DNA of 64,000 bases from Pycnococcus provasolii (taxonomy: Eukaryota > Chlorophyta > Pseudoscourfieldiophyceae > Pseudoscourfieldiales), in assembly GCA_049487715.1 (NCBI GenBank), contig CP150568.1, positions 186,001 through 250,000 on the forward strand, read 5' to 3'. The notes beneath the pieces were generated by a model. That model was not told where the DNA came from. It made no database searches and saw nothing but the letters and a program-made list of their open reading frames with translations. The stretch's first letter is position 1; every line of letters begins with the position of its first letter. This document shows positions 56,101-64,000 of this stretch, piece by piece. Made by a program: the position numbers and the translations under genes.

Positions 56101-57177
56101 TGATGGGCGTGGTCCAGATGCTGTCGCATGTGCAAAGGTACACGAGGCCTTCCGTGGGCAAGCTGGTGATAAACGTCGACGTGCTCCCGCACTCGTTATC
56201 GTGCGAGCGCAGCTCCACGGTGACCTGCTGGTCCGCCGAAGTGTAGGCGTAGCGATCCTCCGTCGTCGGCGCGTAGTTGTCGACGTGAGTCGAAACGAGC
56301 AGGTTGTCGATACCCCAAGCGTTGGTCGACGCGTCTCCCACCAGCCCGGTGCTGATCTTCACCTTCATCGTCCCTCTCGTGTATGGAAAGTTGAACGTCA
56401 GCTGGTAGTGTGGCAGGCCGAGCAGGTAGGTTGGCATCAGCGTCGTGGACACCGGGGGCATGATACCAAGTGCCTCACCGACGAGCTCGATGTACGCCGG
56501 ACTCGCGCCGCTCGGCAAGTCAATAGACCCGCCGCCGACGAGCAGAACGTCCATGGACACGGTGACGGTCGCATCCGCCGCGGGCATTCCGTCGAGCTCG
56601 AGTGTGACCGTCTCGCCAAGGCCCAGATTGCCGAGGTACTTTTCGCCCTTCGGCGACGAGGCGATGGAGACGTTCGACGCGGTCCAGACCGGCGCGCCGC
56701 GTCCAGGGCCTCTCACCGCAGACAAGCTTGCGAGCGTGTCGAACGACTCGACGTACTCCGTCACAGGTGCGTGGGCCAGCTTTCCCTTGTAGAAGTCGTA
56801 GAACTCATCCTCGGGCGTGCAAGCAACGTCAGAGTAGAAGCAAGGCGAGCAGCCTTCGTAGAAGGCGTCGTAGAAACCACACCCGATGCCGTCGCTCGTT
56901 TGGCCAACGCCGTGTGCGCGTCGGCTTGCAGATCCCACAGCCTGCGGTCCCTCCGACGCGTCGTTCAGGCTCTCGGCAAACTCGAGCAGGTTGCGCAAGT
57001 GCGGCGGCACGACAGCCTCGTTTGCCGGCGCGGGCGCTGGCGCTGGCGCGGGAGCCTCTGCGCTGCGCACGCCAGACGCGAGGTGCAGCGCGCAGTCGAC
57101 GCCTCCATATCCGACGTCGCAGGCGCAGGCACCATCCGCCTGCTCGGTCCCTCGTCCTGAGCAGGTTGTTGCCGCTT
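35144..57177 (-). CDS. Giant REJ/LamG/cadherin-like type I membrane protein (5' exon unresolved)
   Basis: A more than 7300-aa surface protein in a single 22-kb exon. At 57177 the frame opens with an EGF-like remnant (CSGRGTEQADGACACDVGYGG) after an acceptor-like ACAG, so a small upstream signal-peptide exon is expected. The extracellular part alternates about twelve LamG-like modules (e.g. FDGKDDA, YHHVLAYYNG, GYVDEIRLW) with many cadherin/tandem-95-like units (D-x-DGD, LP-x-x-G-x-L-Y, YTPN). Four cysteine-rich modules are inserted. A REJ/PKD-like region lies at about 6350-6650. A GPS-like remnant (TECMVARLTDY) is followed by a Pro-rich linker (PPSPPPPPSPPMPPAPP), one hydrophobic helix (about 7225-7250) and a short basic cytosolic tail. 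This resembles a polycystin-like or adhesion receptor ectodomain without channel. Adhesion or mating recognition is a guess. Confidence 0.82.
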
Positions 57178-58981
57178 CTGTGTCGTTTGATCGTTTTGTT
57201 TGTTTGTTTGTTTGTTTGTGGTATGGAGTGAGTTCAAGTTTGTTCAGGTTATCTATCTTTCTTCGATAGTAGCATCTTAGATGGCACCCTCCTAGGAAGG
57301 AGCCCAGACGAATCGACTACCTACGAAGTCACCACCCACCACTTCAGTCAGTCACCAAGTCACTACATGTAGCACGTCCCAAACCAAACTAGCCAAACCA
57401 GTCCAGTCCAGTCCAAGTCCAAGCCACCGAACGAAACCCATCTCCCTCTCCCTCTCACATCGTACCTCCTCTAGAGGCCGCAAGGACCGCTCCAAATACG
57501 AATAGCGCGTATTTGACCGACATCATCCTAGATAGACGTCTGTCAATAAGAATAGAAATATACAGGCCAAGAAACGCCTTAAGAAGAAGGCCAAGGCCAG
57601 GCCACCACCACAGGAGCTCTGGGGGCCACCTCGTGAAATGGGACGTCGCCGGCCGGGTGGGGGAGATGGCGGGCGGGCGTGTGCTCTTACGACTTCGGGG
57701 CTGGAGAGTCGTTGAGCCTGGAGTACGAGCCGGCCGGCACCTCGGGGCCCGGATCCGAGGACCGCCAAGGCTCTCCAAACCAACAAGGAGCTCCCAGCCG
57801 CAGAAGAGTCCTTTGGTTGTTGTTGGTGGTGAGGCCCATTGTGAGGAGTTCAAGCACATTCCTGCAAGTCCATACAACCTGGTGGTCAATCATCGATGGC
57901 GAGGGATCCCCCTTTGAACTTATGAGGGTGATAGTTGCAATTAGTGCGATAGTGCGAAGTTGCAATTTTAGTTGGAATGCCTGGCTGGCAATAACCAATC
58001 TCGCTGTCATGGATTCTCGATCGTTCATCTCGACCCTTCTGGAGATGCCTTACTTGACTCTGAGGAAGATCTCAGACTGTCTCTCTGGATTTCTTCAGAA
58101 GCCTCATTTCACGAGTCCTCCCGCCAGTTTTCAGTTTTTTGCTGCGCAGGAAGGAAGTCCACAGAAAATGAGACAGTTGCCACGGAGTTGCCTATCCATG
58201 GGATGCGAAGTTGAAAATTGGCAGAGGACGGCAGAGACGGCAGACGCCATGACAGAGTAATAAGAGGAGGATTCCTAAAGGTAGAGGAGAGGTCCTCTGT
58301 CGTCCTCGAAAGACGAAACCAGCATTCCAACACATGAGGACAGAACACATGAGGACAGGTCCCGACCAAACAGTTTGGTCGAGGTTTAGTTTAGGGGTTT
58401 CGTTTCAGGTTTCGCACTCCGATAAGATTAGGGGTTAGGAAACTGCCAGACTTCTGAGAGGCGTGAGAGGGAACTTCTTCTATGCATGTTGTTTTTTTCA
58501 ATTTCAACCTCGAAACGGACAGATGTCCATGAAGCCGTCCTGGAACGCTTTTTAAAAAGGCATCTCCACTGTGCCACGGGTGCGCCAGTGTGTGGACCCG
58601 AGCCTCTAGAGGACCTGTCTTGGTGGTGACTGATGAACCGGTTTGTCGCGCCGCTTGGCGTGCTCGCCTGACGAGGAGACCACGGGTCCCGAAGCCAACG
58701 AGCTCGGGAGCGGTGCACCGTGCCGAACATAGGTTGGTATCCTGCCTGGGTGGGGCGCCGACATGAAGCGTCTGCGGTCCTACCGCACTGAGGAGAGAGA
58801 GAGAGAGAGAGCAAAGATGCGGAAGAAGAGCGGAGGAGGAAGATCGAGGCGGGAAAGCAGCAGTACCGCTTCACTATAGGAAGCTGTCGAAAAAGCCGGA
58901 GTGCAGTACACATATCACCTGGAGCTGTCGAGCTTTTGATTGAGGAGCACCAGAAGCAGTACGACGTCCACGGAGACCAAG
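57178..58981. other. 1.8-kb gene-poor region
   Basis: Near 57194-57220 is a (GTTT)n microsatellite. The rest has biased, repeat-like segments. A candidate signal-peptide exon for the giant gene (minus strand, ATG near 57441) is possible but unproven. At 58331-58355 ACACATGAGGACAG occurs twice in tandem. 58560-58790 is GC-rich with short palindromes, and 58790-58811 is a GA microsatellite. No gene is supported. Confidence 0.55.
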
Positions 58982-59625
58982 ATGTTCCTTGAGGAAGCTG
59001 TCAACGCGCTCGACGAGATTACAAGCTCTAGGATCCAATCGGCTGAGGGAGACGAGTTTGCGGCGGCTCGCGCGTCATTCAAAAATGCACTGCACGAACG
59101 CGCTGTGGACGAGCTCGTAAAAAGTGACGAGGGCGGCAACAAAAACTAGAAGAACGACAACGCGGCAGCCTCTTAGCAAGAAAAAGAAGAAAGTGTGGGG
59201 ACGGTGGTGGTAGAAGATCCTGAGGAGTCTTCCGAGGAGGGTGATGATGAAGAGGAGGCAATCGACGAGCCACTGCCGCCATCGATACCAGAGACGATTC
59301 CAGGTGCTGCGACGATAACGTCGAACGTCACGCTGAAGTACCGCACTGGCTGGGACCAAGTGTATCTGCACTACGCAGGTGACGACGGGATTTGGACCGA
59401 GTTGCCGGGAATTGAAATCCAGCACATGGGCGATGAGGCGAACGTGTTTGAAATTAGCGTGGATGCGAACAACATGACGACGTTCGTTCTGAACAACGGC
59501 GGCGATGACTGGGACACGCCGACATGCTCGGCGGCGGCATGACCGACTACACGATTTCGGCGCCTGGAGTGTACACGTTGAGCGACGGCATACTCGAGCG
59601 CATTGACTGCGCGGACCTTTACTAA
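58982..59625 (+). pseudogene. CBM25-like starch-binding protein, frame broken
   Basis: A short protein with an N-terminal helical part (MFLEEAVNALDEITSSR...), an acidic Glu/Pro linker, and one CBM25/CBM53-like starch-binding module. The module has GWDQVYLHYAGDDGIWTELPG, then VLNNGGDDWDTP, matching the family's aromatic binding positions. Two irregularities exist. First, in-frame stops at about 59147-59176 disappear if a 60-nt GT-AG intron (59117-59176) is removed. Second, after about 59520 the frame must change by one base to read the family-like end (LGGGMTDYTI, APGVYTLSDG) to a TAA at 59623. Either a real lesion or a one-base sequence error. Such modules occur in starch synthase III and related plastid proteins; no catalytic domain is seen here. 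Start ATG 58982 is tentative; upstream exons may exist. Confidence 0.6.
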
Positions 59626-60074
59626 GCGTTTGGGTCGTTTCGTCTGGATTGGAGTCGTCCAAAAGACGGCGCGAACGTTTGTTTGGATGGGGAGGTCTTC
59701 AAATGATACAACAACGCGCACGCACGCAGTAATAGCGAGACGTTTTCAAAAAATGAATCCTCCTTGTTGGCGACGTCGTTGGCTGCCCCTCCCCCAAGCA
59801 GGTAGGCGAGCAGCAGCGTGCGTGCATGCGCGACACTCGAGCATGTTTCCTTTCCGTACCTACCTATGTATTCGCAAAGTCAACGTAGACGTCACCGTGC
59901 ACTCGCGCTCAATAATCATGTCTTGGGAGAGTAGGGTTTTCTTTGAATTTCAATCACTTTGTTTGTCAAGATTGTCTTTTTATTCCTTGCTTTTTGTTCG
60001 TTCTTCCATAATAAATGGTATCACTCTTGTAACACTCTTGTTCTTACAACACTTCAATACAAACAAAACAACAG
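59626..60074. other. 449-nt noncoding region
   Basis: Spacer between the CBM25-like gene and the receptor-L-like fragment. AT-rich toward its right end, with an acceptor-like AACAACAG immediately before 60075. No exon preceding the fragment can be recognised. Confidence 0.5.
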
Positions 60075-60377
60075 ATCTTCAGCAACCCCGAACTCGTCAA
60101 CATCAAACTCCGTGAGTTGACGACGGTGACCAATTCCTTCAGCGTGTTAGGCAACCCCCGTCTCGAGACGCTCTGCGCGTCGAACCTTGTAGAAGCAGGC
60201 ACTGTGTGCATCGGCAACAAGGAAGGCGACCCTAACCCTAACCCTGGCGACTCTGAGATAGCAGGCCAACCAGATCTCGACGCGAACCTCAAGTCGCTGG
60301 TGACTGGATCCTTCTCTCAGTCTTCTTCTGGGTGCTATGGAGCCGGAACCGAGCCTCCCCTGGATGCCGACAACTAA
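60075..60377 (+). pseudogene. Receptor-L-domain/LRR-like fragment
   Basis: An open segment preceded by AACAACAG reads SNPELVNIKLRELTTVTNSF, LGNPRLETLCASNLVEAGTV, then a short polar C-terminus with a stop at 60375. The 'SNPxL..I.L..LT.V......GNP.L..LC' rhythm resembles receptor L-domain or leucine-rich repeats. It could be a terminal exon of a larger gene whose upstream exons I cannot find, or a remnant. Its codons include a CCCTAA run (60230-60245) that here encodes NPNP. Confidence 0.4.
60230..60245. repeat. Short CCCTAA run inside coding-like sequence
   Basis: CCCTAACCCTAACCCT, with the same unit and orientation as the two intergenic arrays, lies in the receptor-L-like frame. Confidence 0.85.
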
Positions 60378-61328
60378 CATCTGCGGTCCAAAGAAAGAAA
60401 TTGGCCTCTTCTCCAAAGATGGATGCCCGTCGAAGGCTATGCAAGAAACCCAAAAACGACAAAACCCCGTGAGAACACAACAAACACGGCCGACGCGAAT
60501 AAGGAATTAAGGATGACCTACTGACGACGAGCGAGTAGTCAGCAATTTTGACCAGTAGTGGTGTTTCGATCCTAATCCACTACAGCATAATAAGCGCCGG
60601 CCGCACAATAGATAGCAGAGAGAGAGAGAGAATGTGAGAGCTTGGTGACAAAAACGTTTGTTTTTTTGAAATTTGTTGCAGCTACTAGGGAAAGAGTCAC
60701 CACTTGCTTGCTTGAGGCTACCACACACAGCAGTAACTTGTTTGTGTGTGTTTTTTTTTCTGTGTGTAATCACTAATCAACAATGTTTCATGAAAAATTC
60801 AACCACAGAGAAGACAGTCGAATCATCAAATAACCGGTTAGTTGTTGACGACACACGACGACGAGTCCGCCATCATCCGACATCGAATCTGATCAATCAA
60901 AGAATTAAAAACACTGCAAGTGAGGAGGGAAGAGATTATTGTTCAGTCCTTCAGGCACTATTTCTTCTTACTTATGCAATATTTCTGACCTGTGTTGCTG
61001 CTTGCGATACTTGCATACCTATCATTAAAAGTGAGAGAAAAACGACGACAACAACAACAAGTCAACAACAACAACAAATAAGACCTACTACTACTATTTA
61101 TATATCCACCACCGAAGTCGGTAGAGGCGCGTTTCTGCGTAGACGGTTGGCTGCGTCCACCATATCGAGGGCGCGGCAATTCGCCTTTAACCGCGCGCTC
61201 TTGGGCGACGGTGGGACACGTGTGGCCGGGGAAACCTTCTTGTACTGTACTCATTTTTCAAGGCTCTGTAATGTACAGGTTTTCAAGCCATTGCTTTACA
61301 AAATTCATATGATATACAACGCTCTCAC
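60378..61328. other. 0.95-kb intergenic region
   Basis: A GA microsatellite (about 60617-60632), T-tracts (60660, 60740) and a CAA-rich stretch (61040-61080). No gene is supported. It holds the 3' flank of the Kelch-FN3 gene. Confidence 0.55.
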
Positions 61329-63977
61329 TCAAGGCCGCCTCTTAAGTGCGCTACCGCTCTTGCCGTCCAATGGCCTTTCGATCGGACTCGGTCTCTGCCA
61401 ATTGGGGGGCAAAGGCTTTTCCATAGGACTCAGCCGCTTTTTTTTCATGTTCGAGCCTGCACGCGCTAAGCCCATCGGCGATCCAGCCTCCGCATCCAAC
61501 GCGGGAAGCACCTGCGACCGCTGGGCCGTCGCGCGGTGACCACCGAGCGACGACAGCGCCCGCGGCGGCAGGCCGAACCCGGGCGTGCGGAACTGCTGAA
61601 GCTCCTCCGAAGGCTCCGCTGAGGCGCTTCGGCCGCTCGCGGACGGTCCACCCCACGCCGTCGCACACGATACAATCGCGCTCCACAGCGTACCCATCGC
61701 CTCGCCTAGCTCAGCCTTGACGCGAACCTGGTATTGCGCGCCGGGACGAAGGCCACTTACGCGGCATCCCGTCGAAGCGTTGCCATGCGTCGAGTACACC
61801 TCCCTGACATTCGGTGAGCCAATCAGGCCCATGAACACCTTGTATCCCTCGACGGCATGGCTTGTGCGGATGCTCCACGACACCTCGAGCGTCTTCGCAT
61901 CCTCCGTCCTTGGCTGGTGCACGTCCGCCATCAGCACGCCATTCGCGTTTGACGTGCTTGACACAAGAGCGTCAGGGGGCACGTACACGTCACGCACAAA
62001 TGCCTCGGACCACATGCCTCGCTCACTCGTGACGAGGTCCACGCAGCGAAACGTCTCCTGACCACTCAGCGTACCAGACGGTACGAGAACGAGATTGCGA
62101 CCAAGCGGCGGCGGCTCGAGCGCCATCCACTGAGCTGCCGACAGAGCAGACTCGGACGCCGCATCTTTCGCCGTGGATACGACTGACGCGGCGTCGTCAT
62201 CCACAATCTCGACGCCCATTTCGCCTCCGCCTCCGCCGAGGCTGCGCACGCGATGATCTGCGTCTAGCGCATGGAAGCGCTCCCAGGTGAGATCAATGCA
62301 GTCGAGCACGTACGCGTCCGTCAGGCGCCCTTGCACTCCGATGCCGCCAGCGATGACGAGGTGCTTGCCAGCAAAGAGCGCGTCGTGGAATCCACGGCTT
62401 GGTGGCACGGTGCCCGCAACGTGCGTGGGAGCTCGCCAAGGCCGCGCGCGCTGCGGCAGATCCACGAGCGTGAGCGCGAAGAGATCAGAGCATGGCCGCC
62501 CACTCCTCACGTCGAATCCGCCGAACGCGTACGCGAGACGTCGATCCGGGCTCACGGTGAGCGTCGCGAATGCACGCCCTGGCCTCGGAACCTTCTCGTA
62601 GCCGGTGTTGTCGAGCACCCCCGCGGGAAGGCTGCGCCACATGCCCGTGGCAACGTGATAGATGTACCCTCCGTCCAGCAGGTCAGCATTCTCCGGCGGG
62701 TCGTGCAGTCCAGAGGCGCGCCTAAGCACTGCCCTGCGATCTGCGGGAGGAGGCTGGCCTTGTCTCCACGCTCTCTCCAGCGGCACCGTCGACCCGCCGA
62801 GCAGCAGGAGCATGTCCTCCTCCTGAATGACTCCGCCGATAGCGCACATCGCGCATCCCTCCGCCGGGGGCGGAACGTCGCGCTCGGACGTCGACGCGTC
62901 CATCGCGTGGACCTTCCACCGCCGCGTCGCCGTGTTCAGGCTCCACAGCTCATTTGTCAGCGTGCCATCGGGCAGCCGCCCGCCAAACACGAACAGCCGC
63001 TTGCGCAGCGTGCACGTTGCGACGCCGAATTGCGCCTGCGGTCCTGGTTTTGCATTCACCCCGTCTGCGGCGGCAAGGCTAAGGCCTGACGCGTCAGCGT
63101 CAAAGTCCAGTGCCGGGCCCGCGAGCGAGCTCTGTCCTTTCGGCTGCCACACCTCCGTCATGAGCATGTGCCACTCAGACGCAGCACCGCTCTGCCCGAG
63201 CTCGAGCACGAGGCCCGCCTCGTTGCTCGGATCTCCGTGGCTTTGCGCGAGACTCTGCCCGCCAAGGACGAGGCAGCTTTGGCCGGCGATGAACGTGGTG
63301 AGTGTGTGCGTATCTCGCGCGGCGGGTGAGTCGCGCGTGGCACCCTGCCTGACAGCGCCCTTGGCATGCAGTGGCAGAGGCGACAGCACGAGTCGCACAC
63401 TCCACGGGTATCCGAAGACGCGGCTTTCGTGTACGGACTTTGACAGCTCTCTTCTCAGGTTGATGTTGTCCTCCTCCACGGCGAGGCGCTGGTTGTGCTC
63501 CTGGTGTCTCATGACCATCTCCGTGTTTGCGGTCACTTCCGTCTCGCGTACGCGTTCTTCGAGTTCCGCGACGCGTCGAAGCAGTTTGTGGTGTTCCTTT
63601 TCGAATTCGAGCGCTTGCTCAAGTTTATCTTTTTGTCTGGCAAGTTCCTTTTCCAGCTTGGCGATGTGTTGGCTTTGTCTTTCTTCGATTTGCGTTTTAT
63701 CGTGGAGCGCCGCGGTGACTTCATCGTTCGCGAGCTTCGATTCCTGGAGCGTTCGTTCGAGGTGTTCGATGATATCCCTCGAGTCTCTCTTTGCGGTGGA
63801 CAGTTCCTCGGAGAGTTTCTCCGTGAGCGAGGAGGCGGCTTCGAGCGCGGACTCCGTGCGCAGCAGTCTCGTTTCCGACTCGGCAAGTTCGAGGTTCTTG
63901 CTTATGAGCCGCGACTCCCACTCGCGCTCGACGGCTGATATCGAGGCGGAGGTATTGGGCGAAAGAGGCTCGCCCAT
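61329..63977 (-). CDS. Coiled-coil/Kelch-repeat/FN3 protein
   Basis: An 882-aa protein. Residues about 15-185 form a long coiled coil rich in Glu/Leu/Gln. From about 190 to 610 there is a Kelch-type beta-propeller, with repeats such as SCLVLGGQSLAQ, RLFVFGGRLPDGTLTNELWSLN, MLLLLGGSTVPLE, AYAFGGFDVRSGRPCSDLF and HLVIAGGIGVQGRLTDAYVLD. A fibronectin type III-like domain follows (about 690-790, LEVSWSIRTSHAVEGYKVF and GLRPGAQYQVRVKAELGE), and a basic Pro/Arg-rich tail. Coiled coil plus Kelch plus FN3 suggests a scaffolding or cytoskeletal role, but no specific ortholog is named. ATG 63977 lies close to the window end and gives a complete protein. Single exon. Confidence 0.85.
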   Translation of the reverse strand: MGEPLSPNTSASISAVEREWESRLISKNLELAESETRLLRTESALEAASSLTEKLSEELSTAKRDSRDIIEHLERTLQESKLANDEVTAALHDKTQIEERQSQHIAKLEKELARQKDKLEQALEFEKEHHKLLRRVAELEERVRETEVTANTEMVMRHQEHNQRLAVEEDNINLRRELSKSVHESRVFGYPWSVRLVLSPLPLHAKGAVRQGATRDSPAARDTHTLTTFIAGQSCLVLGGQSLAQSHGDPSNEAGLVLELGQSGAASEWHMLMTEVWQPKGQSSLAGPALDFDADASGLSLAAADGVNAKPGPQAQFGVATCTLRKRLFVFGGRLPDGTLTNELWSLNTATRRWKVHAMDASTSERDVPPPAEGCAMCAIGGVIQEEDMLLLLGGSTVPLERAWRQGQPPPADRRAVLRRASGLHDPPENADLLDGGYIYHVATGMWRSLPAGVLDNTGYEKVPRPGRAFATLTVSPDRRLAYAFGGFDVRSGRPCSDLFALTLVDLPQRARPWRAPTHVAGTVPPSRGFHDALFAGKHLVIAGGIGVQGRLTDAYVLDCIDLTWERFHALDADHRVRSLGGGGGEMGVEIVDDDAASVVSTAKDAASESALSAAQWMALEPPPLGRNLVLVPSGTLSGQETFRCVDLVTSERGMWSEAFVRDVYVPPDALVSSTSNANGVLMADVHQPRTEDAKTLEVSWSIRTSHAVEGYKVFMGLIGSPNVREVYSTHGNASTGCRVSGLRPGAQYQVRVKAELGEAMGTLWSAIVSCATAWGGPSASGRSASAEPSEELQQFRTPGFGLPPRALSSLGGHRATAQRSQVLPALDAEAGSPMGLARAGSNMKKKRLSPMEKPLPPNWQRPSPIERPLDGKSGSALKRRP

Positions 63978-64000
63978 AGTAATAGACTAACAGTAATAGG

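Noticed and set aside
57455-58260. Several open frames on both strands in the 57.5-58.3 kb region
   Set aside because: Non-ATG starts in part, biased composition and no recognisable domains. No call made.
58428-58913. 161-aa minus-strand open frame
   Set aside because: Low-complexity, no family resemblance, and lies over the GC-rich palindromic island; likely chance.
1-64000. CRISPR arrays, bacterial operons, tRNA or rRNA genes
   Set aside because: No array of spaced repeats, no rRNA sequence, and no segment with tRNA-like conserved boxes that I could confirm by eye.

Overview
This window looks like nuclear DNA of a small photosynthetic eukaryote, most likely a green alga of prasinophyte grade. 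The evidence is a plant-type VIPP1/IM30 with a transit-peptide-like leader, a plant-lineage armadillo-repeat (ARK-type) kinesin, a Tat-type thylakoid-lumen precursor, a CBM25-like starch-binding module, and conserved eukaryotic genes (Nup93, NDUFA12, threonyl-tRNA synthetase). Genes are compact, mostly single-exon and on both strands. The introns I can infer are short (about 60-115 nt). Species cannot be named from sequence alone.

Layout. 0.4-7.4 kb: a Golgi-type sulfotransferase, a protein with a WHxH-type C-terminal domain, and an ARM-repeat kinesin. 9-17.5 kb is the housekeeping core: VIPP1, complex I subunit NDUFA12, a PepN-type M1 aminopeptidase whose true N-terminus needs a 90-nt intron, and Nup93. 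17.5-19.8 kb is a gene-poor island with decayed Ty1/copia-like pieces in permuted order. 19.8-25.4 kb: a four-unit 70-aa repeat protein, a histidine-phosphatase (PGM-like) protein, a small spliced lumenal protein, an ankyrin protein with a signal-anchor-like N-terminus and a C-terminal HDEL, and an F-box-like/ankyrin protein. 26.7-34.8 kb: a PHF3/Bye1-like TFIIS-M+SPOC protein whose frame is broken once, an RCC1-like tandem-repeat protein, and a ThrRS with an unusual C-terminal extension and possible dual targeting. 35.1-57.2 kb: one intronless 22-kb exon for a type I membrane protein of more than 7300 aa (EGF-like start, about 12 LamG-like modules, cadherin-like modules, ShK-like cysteine modules, REJ-like region, degenerate GPS-like motif, one transmembrane helix). 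57.2-61.3 kb: accessory DNA with a frame-broken CBM25-like gene and a receptor-L-domain-like fragment. 61.3-64 kb: a coiled-coil/Kelch/FN3 protein.

Most genes are unrelated housekeeping genes and do not form a functional cluster. The most unusual items are the giant adhesin/receptor-like protein, the HDEL-terminated ankyrin protein, the ThrRS fusion, and short interstitial CCCTAA telomere-like arrays. Two coding frameshifts (near 28.49 kb and 59.52 kb) may be sequence errors or real lesions; reads or RNA would decide. Several ORFs open upstream at non-ATG codons, so I moved starts to the first plausible ATG where needed.
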